Made by a program: the position numbers and the translations under genes. Below the pieces are notes generated by a model. It did no database searches and had not been told where the DNA came from. It worked only from the letters and a program-made list of their open reading frames with translations. Below, piece by piece: positions 1 to 10,865 of a stretch of 64,000 nt of DNA (its first letter is position 1; each line of letters begins with the position of its first letter). Source of the DNA: Halocafeteria seosinensis (lineage: Eukaryota > Sar > Bigyra > Bicosoecida). The stretch spans positions 1 through 64,000 of the forward strand of contig LVLI01000094.1 in the NCBI GenBank assembly GCA_001687465.1, written 5' to 3'.

Positions 1-330
1 GAGCTGTATGATAGGCCGTCTAATCTAAGGGTAACGGATCCGGTCTTGTTTGTCAGGGATCTTCGATTGCGCCTAAGCTGTTCGGTGCAGCGGAGCAACT
101 GCAGAATGCTGCGCAAGTGGTTGCATTTAGTAATGCCCAATACGGCGTACGAAGGGAGGCGTAGCCTCGGCTAACGGGTACTTACTATAGTTGAAGTTGA
201 ATACACACACTCAGGTTTGAAATTATTAGGGAGGGATATTCACGCTTCCCTCCACGAATAACCTCTTCAACCTTTTTGTTCCCCTATCATTCCCCTTCTC
301 TAAGCCAGCACAGCTCCATTTCGGTTCATT

Positions 331-378
331 GGTTATCATATTTGCCGGTGGGCCATAAATATGGTACACATACTACTA
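331..378 (+). repeat. Dispersed short repeat, copy R1
   Basis: The core GCCGGTGGGCCATAAATA followed by CATACTACTA matches the copy at 53231-53280 over about 50 bp. It also matches the inverted copies at 2895-2940 and 49633-49665 in the GGCCATAAATA core. No coding role is evident. Confidence 0.5.
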
Positions 379-567
379 TACAATCTATTGAAGAAGATAA
401 GCGAGGAGCTTGGAAACTGCGTTTTGATTTCAGCGGGACATAATGGAACACTGGACAAGAATCAGAATCCGAGGGTCGGTCGACATTACAATCAAATGTA
501 CAATGAATCAATGATTACAGTACCGTACGTTGTACAGCTGCTGCTGCAGCTGCTGTACGCGGAATAG

Positions 568-624
568 GATGCGGTCAACTTCCCGGCCGGTGGGCTACAT
601 CTGTCACATTTGTGTGTGTGCTTT
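568..624 (+). repeat. Dispersed short element, copy S1
   Basis: The segment reading GGTCAACTTCCCGGCCGGTG, then GGGCTA, a TCTGTCACATTTG block and a GT run, is almost identical to the insertion at 57792-57860. The central CCGGTGGGC is shared with the R-type repeats, so all may belong to one family. Confidence 0.6.
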
Positions 625-1442
625 CATAGATACCATAATGGTAATGCACATTAGATCAGAACGCCGCCGATATTGCTGAACCTCTCTGGAGAAATTTCAA
701 AGCCGTTGCGTAGCTACGGGAAGAAAAACTACCAGTATTGAAGTATCTACTGTATACAAGGTATCGTCTTACTGTATTTATTCCTCTTCCTGATGGCTGA
801 ATTCCTCCCGGAAGCTGTCTAACAGTTTTATTTTTCCCCTCATCATGCCTCATCAAGGTGAGGCCCTACCGTGAGGGTTCCTGAGGGACAACTTGGCTGT
901 CATCAGTTTGCGGAAATTCCTTGCCTCCCTTGTACCCCATCTGGAAGTCTACCTTCTATGTACTGATCTCCTTACGGATGCTAATAGTATTGATAAACGC
1001 CCAAAAGACGAAGACGATGACGACGAAACGGAGGATACAAAAGATGATAAGGGAGCTAAGACTATGAAAGGTGATCTTAACCAACAATTAGACAAGCAAT
1101 TACAAGATGAAAATCCTGACTGAAGCATGGAGAGAAACAACCACAAAACAAAAAAAAAACTCATACGACTATTGAAACATGACGGATAGCAGAATCTAAG
1201 CAGATGCCGAACATGAAAACAACAACACCCAGAAGAAGCAGATGATGACGAGGATGAAGTTGAAAGCGCAACTGACGAAGAGGACAATACAGGAGGCTGC
1301 TTTATACCACATCCCCGAAGTATGCTCCGTTTATTGAAATAATTTTATCGTCATTTTTTGTTTTATCCCCTTAATTCCTTTACTTCATTTCCCCCCAAAA
1401 TCTCCCTTAGTGACTATATTACTTTTTTTTATATTTAATTTT

Positions 1443-2240
1443 TTGCTGTCCATATATTGCAGGGACAAATCATAGGAGAATGTTTTACCGCAAAATAGGG
1501 ACACCCTAAAATCCATAACTATTACTCCACTAATAGTTATTGTTTCTTATCACTTTTTAAAAATCTCCGTAATACATTATCTAGCCTATATCACTTTTTA
1601 TAATATTTAATTTTTGCTGTCCATATTTTGCAGGGACAAATCATAGGAGAATGTTTTACCGCAAAATAGGGACACCTATTTTCTCACTAAATACTCTCTC
1701 TTTGATAGTCATTCTTTTTATGCCCCAAAATACCATTTTCTTTTTTTTTTATTAAAATGTTATCTTTCCTTTTTTTTTTTTCAAAAACTCTATATAAATT
1801 AGCTTTTTTATTATGATTTATGCTGTCCATATTTTGCAGGGACAAATCATAGAAGAATGTTTTACCGCAAAATAGGGACACCCTAAAATCCATAACTATT
1901 ACTCCACCTCACCAATAGTTATTGTTTCTTATCACTTTTTATTTCTACACCAATAATACATATTTTAGCTCCGATATGACTTTTGTATGTTGAAATTCTT
2001 GCTGTCGATATATTGCAGGAACAAATCATAGGAGAATGTTTCACCGCAAAATAGGGACACCCTTTTTTCCATAACTATTGCTCACTCACTAATGGTTATT
2101 GTTTTTTCTGTATCACTTTTTAGTTTCTGCCCTAAATACATATATGAGATCCTATATCACTTTTGTATGTTGAATTTTTACTGTCCATATATTGCAGGGA
2201 CAAATCATATAGAATTTTTCACTGCAAAATAGGCACACCC
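1443..2240. repeat. AT-rich tandem array, five 63-bp cores
   Basis: Five copies of a conserved core of about 63 bp start at 1443, 1614, 1820, 1999 and 2178 (spacings 171, 206, 179, 179 bp). The core runs from TTGCTGTCC to AATAGGGACACCC. Copies 2 and 3 carry TATTTTGC and GCAAAATA as an exact inverted pair about 35 bp apart; the other copies have TATATTGC instead, one mismatch. An AGGGACA-type motif follows both halves in most copies. The sequence between cores 1-2, 3-4 and 4-5 is itself homologous (CCATAACTATT...TTATTG...TATCACTTTTT), so this is a satellite-like array with unequal conservation. Core 5 is the most diverged. Confidence 0.85.
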
Positions 2241-2492
2241 TAAAACCTCTTATCTATGGCGATCTCCTCTCTTCCATATGCCGTTATCCTCTGACGCAGA
2301 AAAGTATTGTTTCTTTCTCAAAAGTAAAGGACTTTATATTATTTCTTCTTCAAAAACTAACCATATTATTTTTACCTAATATATCATTCCTAAATTCTCA
2401 AAATATGAATTTCAAAAAATTTAATCCAAATATAGATTTTATTTTTTCCAAATGTAAATTTTATTTTCCATTATTCATCCAAATTTATTTTC

Positions 2493-2540
2493 TATCTCCC
2501 GCGAATCGTAAAACAATTGCTTTACGATTCGCGGGAGATA
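2493..2540. repeat. Perfect 20-bp hairpin
   Basis: The arms 2493-2512 and 2521-2540 are exact reverse complements, with an 8-nt centre ACAATTGC that contains the palindrome CAATTG. The GC-rich stem sits at the edge of the AT-rich array. It could be a foldback element remnant, a small-RNA hairpin or a replication-related structure; nothing in the sequence decides among them. Confidence 0.85.
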
Positions 2541-2894
2541 CGTGTATGTGTAATGCATGTAAGTGAGGAATTGTACGTAATTACGGAAGGACTTCTTAGG
2601 AGTACTCGTATACACAAGCTAATGGATGGATTCATTCAATGAGAAATGTAGAAATCGCGGAGCCGTCGCATTTCAAAATAAACAATGCCGGTAGGAAACA
2701 TACCGATAATTCTGGGTACAGTGTGGGTAGCTCTAACAGTTAGGTGCCTTCTAGCTCTGATCAGAACAAAATTTAACAGTAAGTAGAGAAAAGCACAATT
2801 TGTGATTGAAACAACACGGCAACGGTAGAGCGACTACTCTCAAATGCATGAACGCAGACGCAAACGGGTCAGCAGCTTTTGTTTGTGCTTCCTA

Positions 2895-2940
2895 CGTAGT
2901 AGTGTGTATTATTTATGGCTTAACGGCTAAGTGGAAATGT
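2895..2940 (-). repeat. Dispersed short repeat, copy R2
   Basis: The reverse complement reads ACATTTCCACTTAGCCGTTA then AGCCATAAATAATACAC. It is a close match to the copy at 53231-53280 on the plus strand. Confidence 0.55.
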
Positions 2941-3250
2941 TTACATGCGAGTAATAAATGATAAGATGGAATAGCAATGTAACCGGAAAATAAAGTTGTA
3001 GGATGCGCGGCAATTCTTCGATAATGTCCATTTTGTGGCCTTCCTGTAAGTGAGAAGAACACGCGAACTCGGGGATATTTTGAGTATCAAACTTAAGCAA
3101 GTAGTGTGTGGTGTGTCGAAAACCACATCCACTGTCTTGAGAGCACGAAACTCGGTACCACCCCATTTCTGCAGCGTTTCTAAAAAGGAAAGGGTTTTTT
3201 AATGCTGTCAGACTTTGTTGGCTGCAGTCCCGGCAGACTATGTCTTAAGG
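2941..3250 (-). pseudogene. Sulfotransferase-like fragment, decayed
   Basis: Read on the minus strand, this segment is a diverged copy of 4611-4830. Conserved peptides include VDVV-D-P and P-RVLLT-R--, the beta-strand after the PAPS-binding region in sulfotransferases. The homology moves between reading frames, so the copy carries frameshifts. No complete gene can be drawn. It lies next to an inverted second fragment (3270-3415), so the locus has been rearranged as well as mutated. Confidence 0.6.
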
Positions 3251-3269
3251 CCACGGGATGATGTACCTT

Positions 3270-3415
3270 GTACAAGTTGTACCAGTGGTAACTTTGCTTC
3301 GCCAGCAACAATGAGGAGCTTATGTTGCGATGGAGTTCCGGTGTCCTTTATTAAGACAGAGTTTTCAGTGTCCTATGATGGACGCGCTTCGTGAAGCAGG
3401 GAAGCGTAAGTCATC
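3270..3415 (+). pseudogene. Inverted fragment of the same sulfotransferase-like gene
   Basis: The plus strand here (AATGAGGAGCTTATGTTG, then GAAGCAGG near 3400) matches the minus strand of about 4865-4985. That is the region upstream of the sulfotransferase-like ORF. The matched frame GAYV-EF-C--LRQ-F-CP is conserved between copies but is interrupted by stops in both. Orientation is opposite to the neighbouring fragment at 2941-3250. Confidence 0.5.
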
Positions 3416-3925
3416 GGTTGGTAACAAAGGCAGTGTAAGGAACCGTTTCCAAGATGAAGCGTCCCAGATACTATAGCTAAATGTTATACGTCGAAAATGT
3501 ACATCTCATCAGGTGGTGTTTGTGCTATTTGGTAAAGCCTCGTCATTTTCATACAATTATTGTTGCTCCATTTCGCGATCATATTCCTTAATCACTGCAA
3601 AAATACCCCCTGCATGTGGAGTATCTATGCGTGCGGGATGAGCTTTCCACGGTACTGGGAAACCGTCCTCTCCCCATCTCAGTTGCCACGGAATGGGTTT
3701 GATAGGCACACTTTGAATTTATCCTGCTATGGAAACAACGCTGATCAGCTCTTAGGATAGTTTTCATGGGAGTTTTGACACCTGGATAAATTGGATAGTT
3801 CTGCGGGGTCTGTGGCCAGAGAACATACCAGAGCCAGTCCGGTTTTACGGGAACTGCTATCCGGCGGTGCCCACAAGACGGCGCCACTACATGTAATGCT
3901 CACCAAACAATTCCAAGCTTTGATC
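3416..3925. other. Intergenic, nothing recognised
   Basis: Only short overlapping ORFs without recognisable motifs are present. A GTAAGT at about 3405 may be a relic splice donor of the adjacent decayed fragment. Confidence 0.5.
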
Positions 3926-4063
3926 CACTCACACCTGCTGATAACAACGAATGTCCAACAGTGAGCAAAAACTAAAAAGTACCACTGGACACTCACACCT
4001 GCTGATAACAACGAATGTCCAACAGTTAATTACAGAGCAGAAATTAAAAAGTACCACTGGATA
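3926..4063. repeat. Two-copy tandem repeat, period about 64 bp
   Basis: The block CACTCACACCTGCTGATAAC, continuing to AATGTCCAACAGT and then AAAAAGTACCACTGGA, occurs at 3926 and again at 3990. The second copy has about 8 extra bases in the middle. Confidence 0.85.
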
Positions 4064-4260
4064 CAACCCAGATGGATTTGAGACGGGGGCTATTTTTGAA
4101 AGTTGAAAATAAAAAAGGGGTACTTTTGAAATTTTCCATTCGTTTTTTATTCGTATTCGGTGGCTCGTTAGCCAAGAATCCATGCCATGATACTCTATGT
4201 CTCAACTGGCGCCACTGTTTGACATCACGGGGTTGCCTACACCCCACTTCCCAGACGCCA

Positions 4261-4815
4261 CTAATGGCTGGGCTCACAGCCAGGAAAAGATGAGTTAGGA
4301 ATTTTCGACACTTCGGCAAATGATGCAAGGTCCCTCCATAAGTTATGACTGTGGCAATTGTACATCCAAACATTCATATAGTAGAAAGGGTGGTCAGACG
4401 CCAGACACGTCGCGGCGAGGTTATGAAGCCCGAACAAGTAAGCAGCCGCAACCGGGACGACAGATTTTGCCTGTAGTTCCGCCGTTGGAACAAACATACC
4501 GTTTTTTCTCCTCTGGGGAACTGCCGCGGACAACACGGAAAGCAAAACTATGGGATGGGCAGTAATTCTTCTATATGCCCAGTCTCTAGCATTCCTTAAA
4601 GTGAGAAGAACACGGGCGTTCGGGAATACCTTCAGAAGAAAAGGTAAGTAAAAATAATATGGTGCGTCGGAAACCACATCCACTGCCTCGAGAGCAAGGA
4701 AATCCATTTTCGCAGCGTTTTCAAACCTTCCAGAGAATAACGCCTGGAAGAGCTTTAGTATTATTTCCCGACTTTGCTCACTGCAGTTCGGACAAACAAG
4801 TTTTCGGAAGTGCAC
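4261..4815 (-). CDS. Sulfotransferase-like protein, C-terminal part
   Basis: The frame encodes the C-terminal half of a P-loop sulfotransferase-type protein. VDVVSDAPYY is followed by FPNARVLLTLRNARDW, the conserved strand and 3'-phosphate-binding segment that contacts PAPS. The C-terminus resembles the family end, with a W-DLA-F block and a final FP. These enzymes transfer sulfate from PAPS to hydroxyl or amino groups. The frame opens on GTG at 4815, and the first in-frame ATG is about 35 codons in. The N-terminal P-loop region should therefore lie upstream (about 4830-5060, minus strand), but that segment shows stops in every candidate frame. The gene may be spliced in a way I could not resolve, or broken. 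Decayed copies at 2941-3415 show that this family has duplicated and degenerated here. Confidence 0.5.
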   Translation of the reverse strand: MHFRKLVCPNCSEQSREIILKLFQALFSGRFENAAKMDFLALEAVDVVSDAPYYFYLPFLLKVFPNARVLLTLRNARDWAYRRITAHPIVLLSVLSAAVPQRRKNGMFVPTAELQAKSVVPVAAAYLFGLHNLAATCLASDHPFYYMNVWMYNCHSHNLWRDLASFAEVSKIPNSSFPGCEPSH

Positions 4816-5060
4816 GGTACTATTTCCAAGTTTACTTAAACCGCGGATACGTGTGCTTTACCTGCTTCTCGAAATGAGTCAATCCTCATGGAGTTTTGTT
4901 CCCAATTAAAGGACATTCAAAGGTCTGTCTTAACGACAGACATTCAAACTCCGTCCCAACATAAGCTCCTCATTATTGCTGGAGAAGGGGTACCAGGTCC
5001 CTTCTGCTGTCCCTTGGCCAGCTGGTTTTCCCACCTGGTAGTATTTACAACGGAAGGGGG

Positions 5061-5859
5061 CAAGCCAATATCCGATTATTGCAACGTCGAAAACACACAT
5101 AATATACCAATTGTACCACACAGTGTTGCGAGTGATACTACTACAGTATTGCTTGTGGTATATTAACGTTGCTCCAGATCGTATGTCTCTCTCCGGCGGT
5201 TGCCATCGGTCTCCACCCGCTAGGGCTATCCTGGGCCGGAGGTGCTGTCTGCTTCTCCATCTTTACTCTAGTTAATGGAATACCCTGGCGCAGTCAATAG
5301 GGGCATATATACCGGGTCCCTTGGTGAGTGAGTGCGGCGGACAAAGTCTATTTGTACTATCTGATCTGTACTCCAAGGATTCACCGCCGTGAATCGATAT
5401 AAGCTCCCTTTACAATAATAAACTCCAACAACACCAATTTCATCAAAGCAACGGGCTACTACATGTTGGCAAGATCTTAGTACAGTAGGCCAAGTAACGA
5501 TTCTCTCGCAGAGACTCGCTGTTCCTGTGAAGTTCCGAGATGGGTTGAGCGACGAAGTGGCACAGTCTAAGCCATGGGAGAACTTTCCAAGGCACATGTG
5601 CAATAAATTATATGCTATCCTCTCATGTCTTTGTACATTGGTTGAATTGTACGTGTATAATTCACCAATTGACTTACTTCAATTTGCCAGAGCCGAATAG
5701 CCGAATCAGCTTCAGTATTGTCAATCTACCGAGGGCATTTTGTGGAAACGACAGTCGTAAAGAGGAATACAAAGTATTGATTTGATTCTACCTTGCTGCG
5801 GGAATATTGCTGGTAAGCTCCTTATATAGTTCGGGTAGTCCTCGAGGATCAGAGAGATC
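5061..5859. other. Intergenic, nothing firmly recognised
   Basis: A minus-strand frame at 5268-5597 (about 110 codons) has no motif I recognise and no homologous copy here. The remainder is presumably the promoter and 5' leader of the gene starting at 5860. Confidence 0.5.
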
Positions 5860-8800
5860 ATGCAGGAGCCATGGCAGCAGTGTGGTGACGATGATCCGCT
5901 TGAGGGCTCTCAAAAAGGAATACAGGGAACAGCTGCATCGTCTCATAGTTTCCATGCCACCGGATCGTCGAAAGACTCGAGGGGAGGTCGGCGATCCTCG
6001 AAAACACCGACGTGGTGCGCAAAACACAGTGGGCTTGAACGCGTCAGTCGCATAGCTTACGGATTCAGAGAATCGTCGTCGGAGAAGAGTGGTTCAAGCA
6101 CACCCTCCCGTAGCAGCTTGGCCAGTCGCTCGACGAGTGATCTCACAGTGGAACGATCTTCCTCTCGACAGAGTGAGATCACTGAAAAGGATTCCTCTTC
6201 AACCAAACAGATAGACAGAGAGGCAAGGGAATATCCGGATTCCATGAGCTTCCGACTGGGACTCCCATTTCGCTGGACACCAATCCCCGAAGGTCGAAGT
6301 TCTGGGTCCTCCCGGCATAAAAAAGAAAGAGGGTCCCATGACCTAGGGCCGGAGCTGCGCTTAAACAAGCATAATATTTCCGAAGGATATACCCCTCCCC
6401 TACCTCCTTGGAAATATGAATTCCCTTCTTTTTTTGGAGAATCAAAGACGCGAAAGTTTTTGGCCAAAGTGTGCACGGATATGAGTGACGTCCGTCAACG
6501 GAAAAGCCAGTTTACTAATGAGTTCCTCCATATTCTTCGAAACCGTTGCAAGCCAGTGAAGAGTTCGCAAGATACATGGGCTAAGGACTGGATACACAAA
6601 TACGTAGAATCAATTCGGACACAAGGGCTTGACGAGTCTCAAATTAACAATGCCCCAATAAGGATCGAAGACAGGGCGAGTATCATAGATGCCTACATGG
6701 CAAAAGCGTCGTCTCACGAGGACGTTAAATCCATGCTCCAATGCATACCGGTGTATAATCCCAGGAAAATGATGCTGCACATCTTTGAGGGAGGCTGCGC
6801 CCCTTCAGATAGCCATGATGCTTTGACCATAACTAACGTTTCAGAAATTAGGGAAAGCGGGATTCTGTGGGGGCTTCGCAAGAATTGTGGCCAAAATGCT
6901 TCTAATTCCCTCCTGCAGTTGATTTTCTTTCCCGCTCAGCTGTCAGTATTTTACAGCCAGTTTGAACGCACTTGGTTACGACTAGCTTCCTATCTCGAAC
7001 TTGGTCAAATAGATAGTGCTGATTCTCGCGGCGCCTTTCATAGAATGCTCAACGTGCGAAAATTTCGCCTCATCAATGCGTCCAAGAGAGAATCCACCAA
7101 AACAGAAGAGCTGGTGCCTAAAACAAGCTCCGAGTGGTGTGGTGAAAGAATTGAAGACTTTACCAAAGGATTTTTGCTTGGAATACGCTTTATCCTTTCG
7201 GAATTGTTTTCTCAGGTTCGCGAATCTCTCCCTGCGCCATGGAGCGAAATAGTGTCTGCAAAACTCTCCCGGAAGCGAAGACGGTCAAATAGTGATTCGA
7301 TGGAGCGAACGGGCCAAAAGCGAAATCGATCCGATAGCGAAGTTAGTCAAAGCTCAACTATGTGCAACTCGGATAGGCTAAACATGGACAAAGGCCACAG
7401 TTGTATGCAACAGACGAAGTTTCACGGTTTGATGCTCGTTGGAAATAGCGATATTGTTAACCCTCTGGAAAGGAACAGCATTTACAGGGCAATTTCGGAG
7501 TTGGTACCCCGAGACAACGCACTCCTTGAACAGCAGCTCAAGCAGCTGCAAGAAGCTGTAGAGTTGGAACGAAATAGCGGAGGCAGGCGACGCTCTTCCA
7601 GTATGGACTATCTCGGGTCGAGTCCTTCTAGTCTAACTCCGGTCTATTCTCAGCTTCCATGGGCTACCCCAACATTCCCTTTTGAGACAGAAAGTCCAAG
7701 CGCCACAGATGAATTGCGAGAATCTTTTCCAACAGAATATCGTAGCCATGGAGATGAAGATGGGAGCCGAAACGTCGCCCTCCAACATATTCGTGAGCTG
7801 AAACAGAAGGTAGCGAATAACATATGCTATAAGAACAGTGCGGGATCATTGTATCGTCAGTTTTCTTTTGCTGTTCAAGCGTTAAAAGAGCAATACAGGA
7901 TTGGACACTTGTCTCCTAGAACAACGTTACGTGGTTTGCTTGGGCTCGTCCGCATGACTTGGGATGCCACAATGCGTTTGTGCCGCGCTGCTTATTGTGC
8001 ACCAGCTCAAGTGACCGCTAAAATTAGAGAGAGTGACAAATTTCCTAATGATTCTCTCAATGAAAAGTCGCAGCTGATGCTTTCTGTTGCAGAAATCTTT
8101 TCGGATGTCACATCTGAAGTGTTGTCTGTAGTGGAAGTCTTTCTCCTGGAAGTTATCTTTAGTGCCAAGGTTTCGCGGGAAGCAATTTCCTGCTTGGTCC
8201 GAGTGCTTCGAGAACTAGACAGACTGTGCGGAAAGGCGTTAGGGTTCGATGTGACCGAAATTGAGACAATTCAAGGTGACTCCCAAGACCCCTCCCGATG
8301 GTCTGCTCTTCTTGGCGAAAAAGTGTCAAATGCGGCATGTCTGTTGCAGCTACGTCGACGACTCGTCTGTTGCGTAGAGCGGCTCATATCAAAGAACCCT
8401 CACATTTGGTGCTTTTGTTTTCCCAACACACAACAGCTGACGGAGCTTCCGAAAGAACTCTTTGAACCTTCGCTTTTATGGGAAGTTGTTTCCTCGGGGC
8501 CAAAAAATAAGAAAGAGTATACCTATGTAAATGGTGTTCTAGCTTCTGCTTCATGGAGACAGTACACTGCCGGAAACTACGGGCTATTCTGGGATTTTTC
8601 TGTCCATCCCGGTGCAGCTGCGAACAAAAGAAATACTGTCACGTTGGAGCTAAGAGTAAAGTTGCAAGAAATTGGTGGCTGTTTCCAGTGGCTAAACAGC
8701 AATTCGTCAATATGGAGAGAAGCAAGCACTAAAGAGTTGCACATAGCTATACTCTTTGGCAGTGTCTGTGGCGTTGCTTCCCGAAGATCCGAACTACAGA

Positions 8801-10400
8801 GCTGGACGGAAATGTGTCCTTTCCTGCCTTGTACAATGGGAGCCAGTATGCTGCTCGGGATGGTAATGAACGGTTGGGTATATCACCGCGCTCTATCTGC
8901 AGAATTTGTTTGCAAACTGTGCCGTACACACTTCTATTGGATGCGCTCGTTTTTCCTTTGGTGGTCTAGAGTGCTAGCGTCTCCTGAATTTCTAGAGTCA
9001 TTCCAAGGGTTCACTCAAATCGACTGGGACAGTCGTATTAACGAATATTCATTTTCCGGAGAGTCTAGGGAGTTGGACTTATGGCTGCAGCTCTTAATCA
9101 CAGCCGTGAACTCTGCACTTCGTAGTGCAGTCATTTCACTAAATACTGAACAAACGCTGGATATGGTGCTACTTCATGGCTACAAACTTGCAAGTGCAAT
9201 CGCGTGGGCGCTCCTGGAAGGAAAAGATTTCGAGGCAGTTCGGCAATATCTCAAGTTTCTCAAGTCCAAACTGTCACCTAATGCCAATGAGTCTAAGAAG
9301 GAAACTGCTCGTGACCTCGCATTCCACTATCTGCTACTGGCTGTTTTGGAAACCCGCGCTTCCGAGCATCACCTGTCCGAGATGCCTGTCAATGTCAAGA
9401 ACCTCATGGATGTTGATTATGGCTATTTGGATTCATCCTTTTATGCAAGCATACAAGATGTAATACGCAAACATGAACTCTTGGAGGATCTGGAGAGAAG
9501 CCCGGGGGTTGAAACAGACTCTTCAGAGACTTGCGATACTACGCTAAGCATTTTCAACTCTGTCGCTTCTTACAGCGAAAGTAAGTATTCAGACAATGAA
9601 TGCGGTAGTGTCGATGCCCTTGGGCAGTCTTTTGATGGTCCATCTTGTTGTCGTATCGTTGAGAGTCTTGGCTACCGTAGGGCACGTTTGCACCCGATGA
9701 CACCCGGAGATGAAACGGGACTTGAACTCAGTTGTGAGTGCGTCCTGGGCATCTCCATTCTTCAGACCCTTGACGAACATCAGTCTTTCTGCTTGAAGCA
9801 AAGTATTCTTTATCTACTCGTAGCTATCCTGTCCTCTGGAGAGAACAGCTCTACCCCGGCTGGTAATGGAGACTCAAGCGTAGTGGCTGCCCTAAGGAAT
9901 GCGATGGTTCGTCTCGTAAATTCCACTACAACCGTTCAACATTGGCCAATTTCCCAGCAGCAGGTATGTTGTTATAATTACCACGATTTGCTCCTTGTTT
10001 TCTCTACATTATGGAAATGGTTTCTTAAAACTGAATCTGTCTTCCCCATGTGCAGTTGCTCCTGTATCTCATACAACGCCTCCAGGAGAGTCCTCATCAT
10101 GCCCTCTTCGATAAACCTCGTCTGAGAAAACTTTGTACACGATACGCGGAAGCGTCTCCGGAAACTATGAATGGCCAATCACTAAGTTACAAACGTCCTT
10201 ACTCTTTCCTTGTGTCCGCCGCACCGAAACCGAAAAACATTCCAGAACTATTCTTGCAACTCGTGACACACCAAGAGGACGATACGCTTTTCTCGATGTA
10301 CAAGACGACCGAGTACGTTCAACATGATGAAAATAACCCCTCCACTGATTGCAGCGAAGGGAAGATAGAAGACCCTCTCCGGTATGCATTCATTCAGTGA
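5860..10400 (+). CDS. Large protein of unknown function (1,482 aa), likely nuclear
   Basis: There are two exons, 5860-9963 and 10056-10400. The 92-nt intron has a GTATGT donor and TGCAG acceptor and joins in phase 0 (…PISQQQ | LLLYLIQRL…). I do not recognise the family. The first 150 residues are Ser/Arg-rich and low complexity. A basic cluster at about residues 473-490 (RKRRRSNS…KRNRSDSE) looks like a bipartite nuclear signal, followed by a Gln/Leu-rich coiled-coil-like stretch near residue 560. The rest is helical with many Leu, Trp and Cys. One block near residues 280-320 (L..IPVYNPRKMMLHIFE) has the spacing of the Med12 N-terminal block, but the match is too weak to name it. The continuous frame of more than 4 kb and a conserved-looking splice leave little doubt that it is a gene. 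Confidence 0.75.
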
Positions 10401-10865
10401 ATGGAATCTACCATAGTTTTATCCATCGATGACGGATTCCTAGCAAAAAATAAGATGAATAAAACAGTTATCTTGTCTGCTTCCAACCATATCTTCGCTT
10501 GCGTCTCCGCTTCCACACACAAAGCTTTGCTTCGGTTTGCTTCGTAGCGCTTCGCCAACCCTGGGGTCCCTATCCTGTAGTTCAGAATTCCTCCCAGTCC
10601 GGGCTGGGGGCCCGGACTGGGTGGTAGACAGACACACAGCGAGGGAGTATACCATACATTGCATCGCCGCTATACGATATTTAATGATAAAGTAGAAGGC
10701 GCCGCCGTATTTGCCTGTCTGTCTTGTATGCAAGTTTTTGGCTGGATGGGAGATTGTATAACAAGAGATTGGGCGGTATTCCAAAATTCCAATTCTTCGT
10801 GTTCATTGAATTCCTTTCTTCCATTATATACACTCTAACATAGATATTCTCTCTAGCACGCCAAG
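10401..10865. other. Intergenic spacer and RBM25 upstream region
   Basis: It contains a 12-bp GC-rich stem-loop (10593-10604 / 10610-10621, loop TGGGG) and otherwise unremarkable sequence. The hairpin lies about 250 bp upstream of the RBM25 start. Confidence 0.7.
10593..10621. repeat. GC-rich stem-loop
   Basis: CCCAGTCCGGGC pairs perfectly with GCCCGGACTGGG across a 5-nt TGGGG loop. It lacks the T-run of a Pol III or bacterial terminator. A shorter TCCGGGC/GCCCGGA stem occurs at about 40154-40172. Confidence 0.7.

Larger units (their letters stand above)
1..1442. other. Intergenic, no supported gene
   Basis: No ORF here has both an ATG and recognisable protein character. An acidic reading frame at 893-1123 opens on TTG only. 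The stretch contains two short dispersed-repeat copies (about 331-378 and 568-624, listed separately). From about 1320 the base composition drops sharply to AT-rich and leads into the repeat array. Confidence 0.6.

Noticed and set aside
893-1123. Acidic 76-codon ORF
   Set aside because: It opens on TTG with no ATG or convincing splice acceptor, and the composition is low complexity.
1443-2240. CRISPR-like appearance (regular repeats with spacers)
   Set aside because: Repeats are 63 bp, the spacers are homologous to each other and of unequal length, and the genome is eukaryotic.
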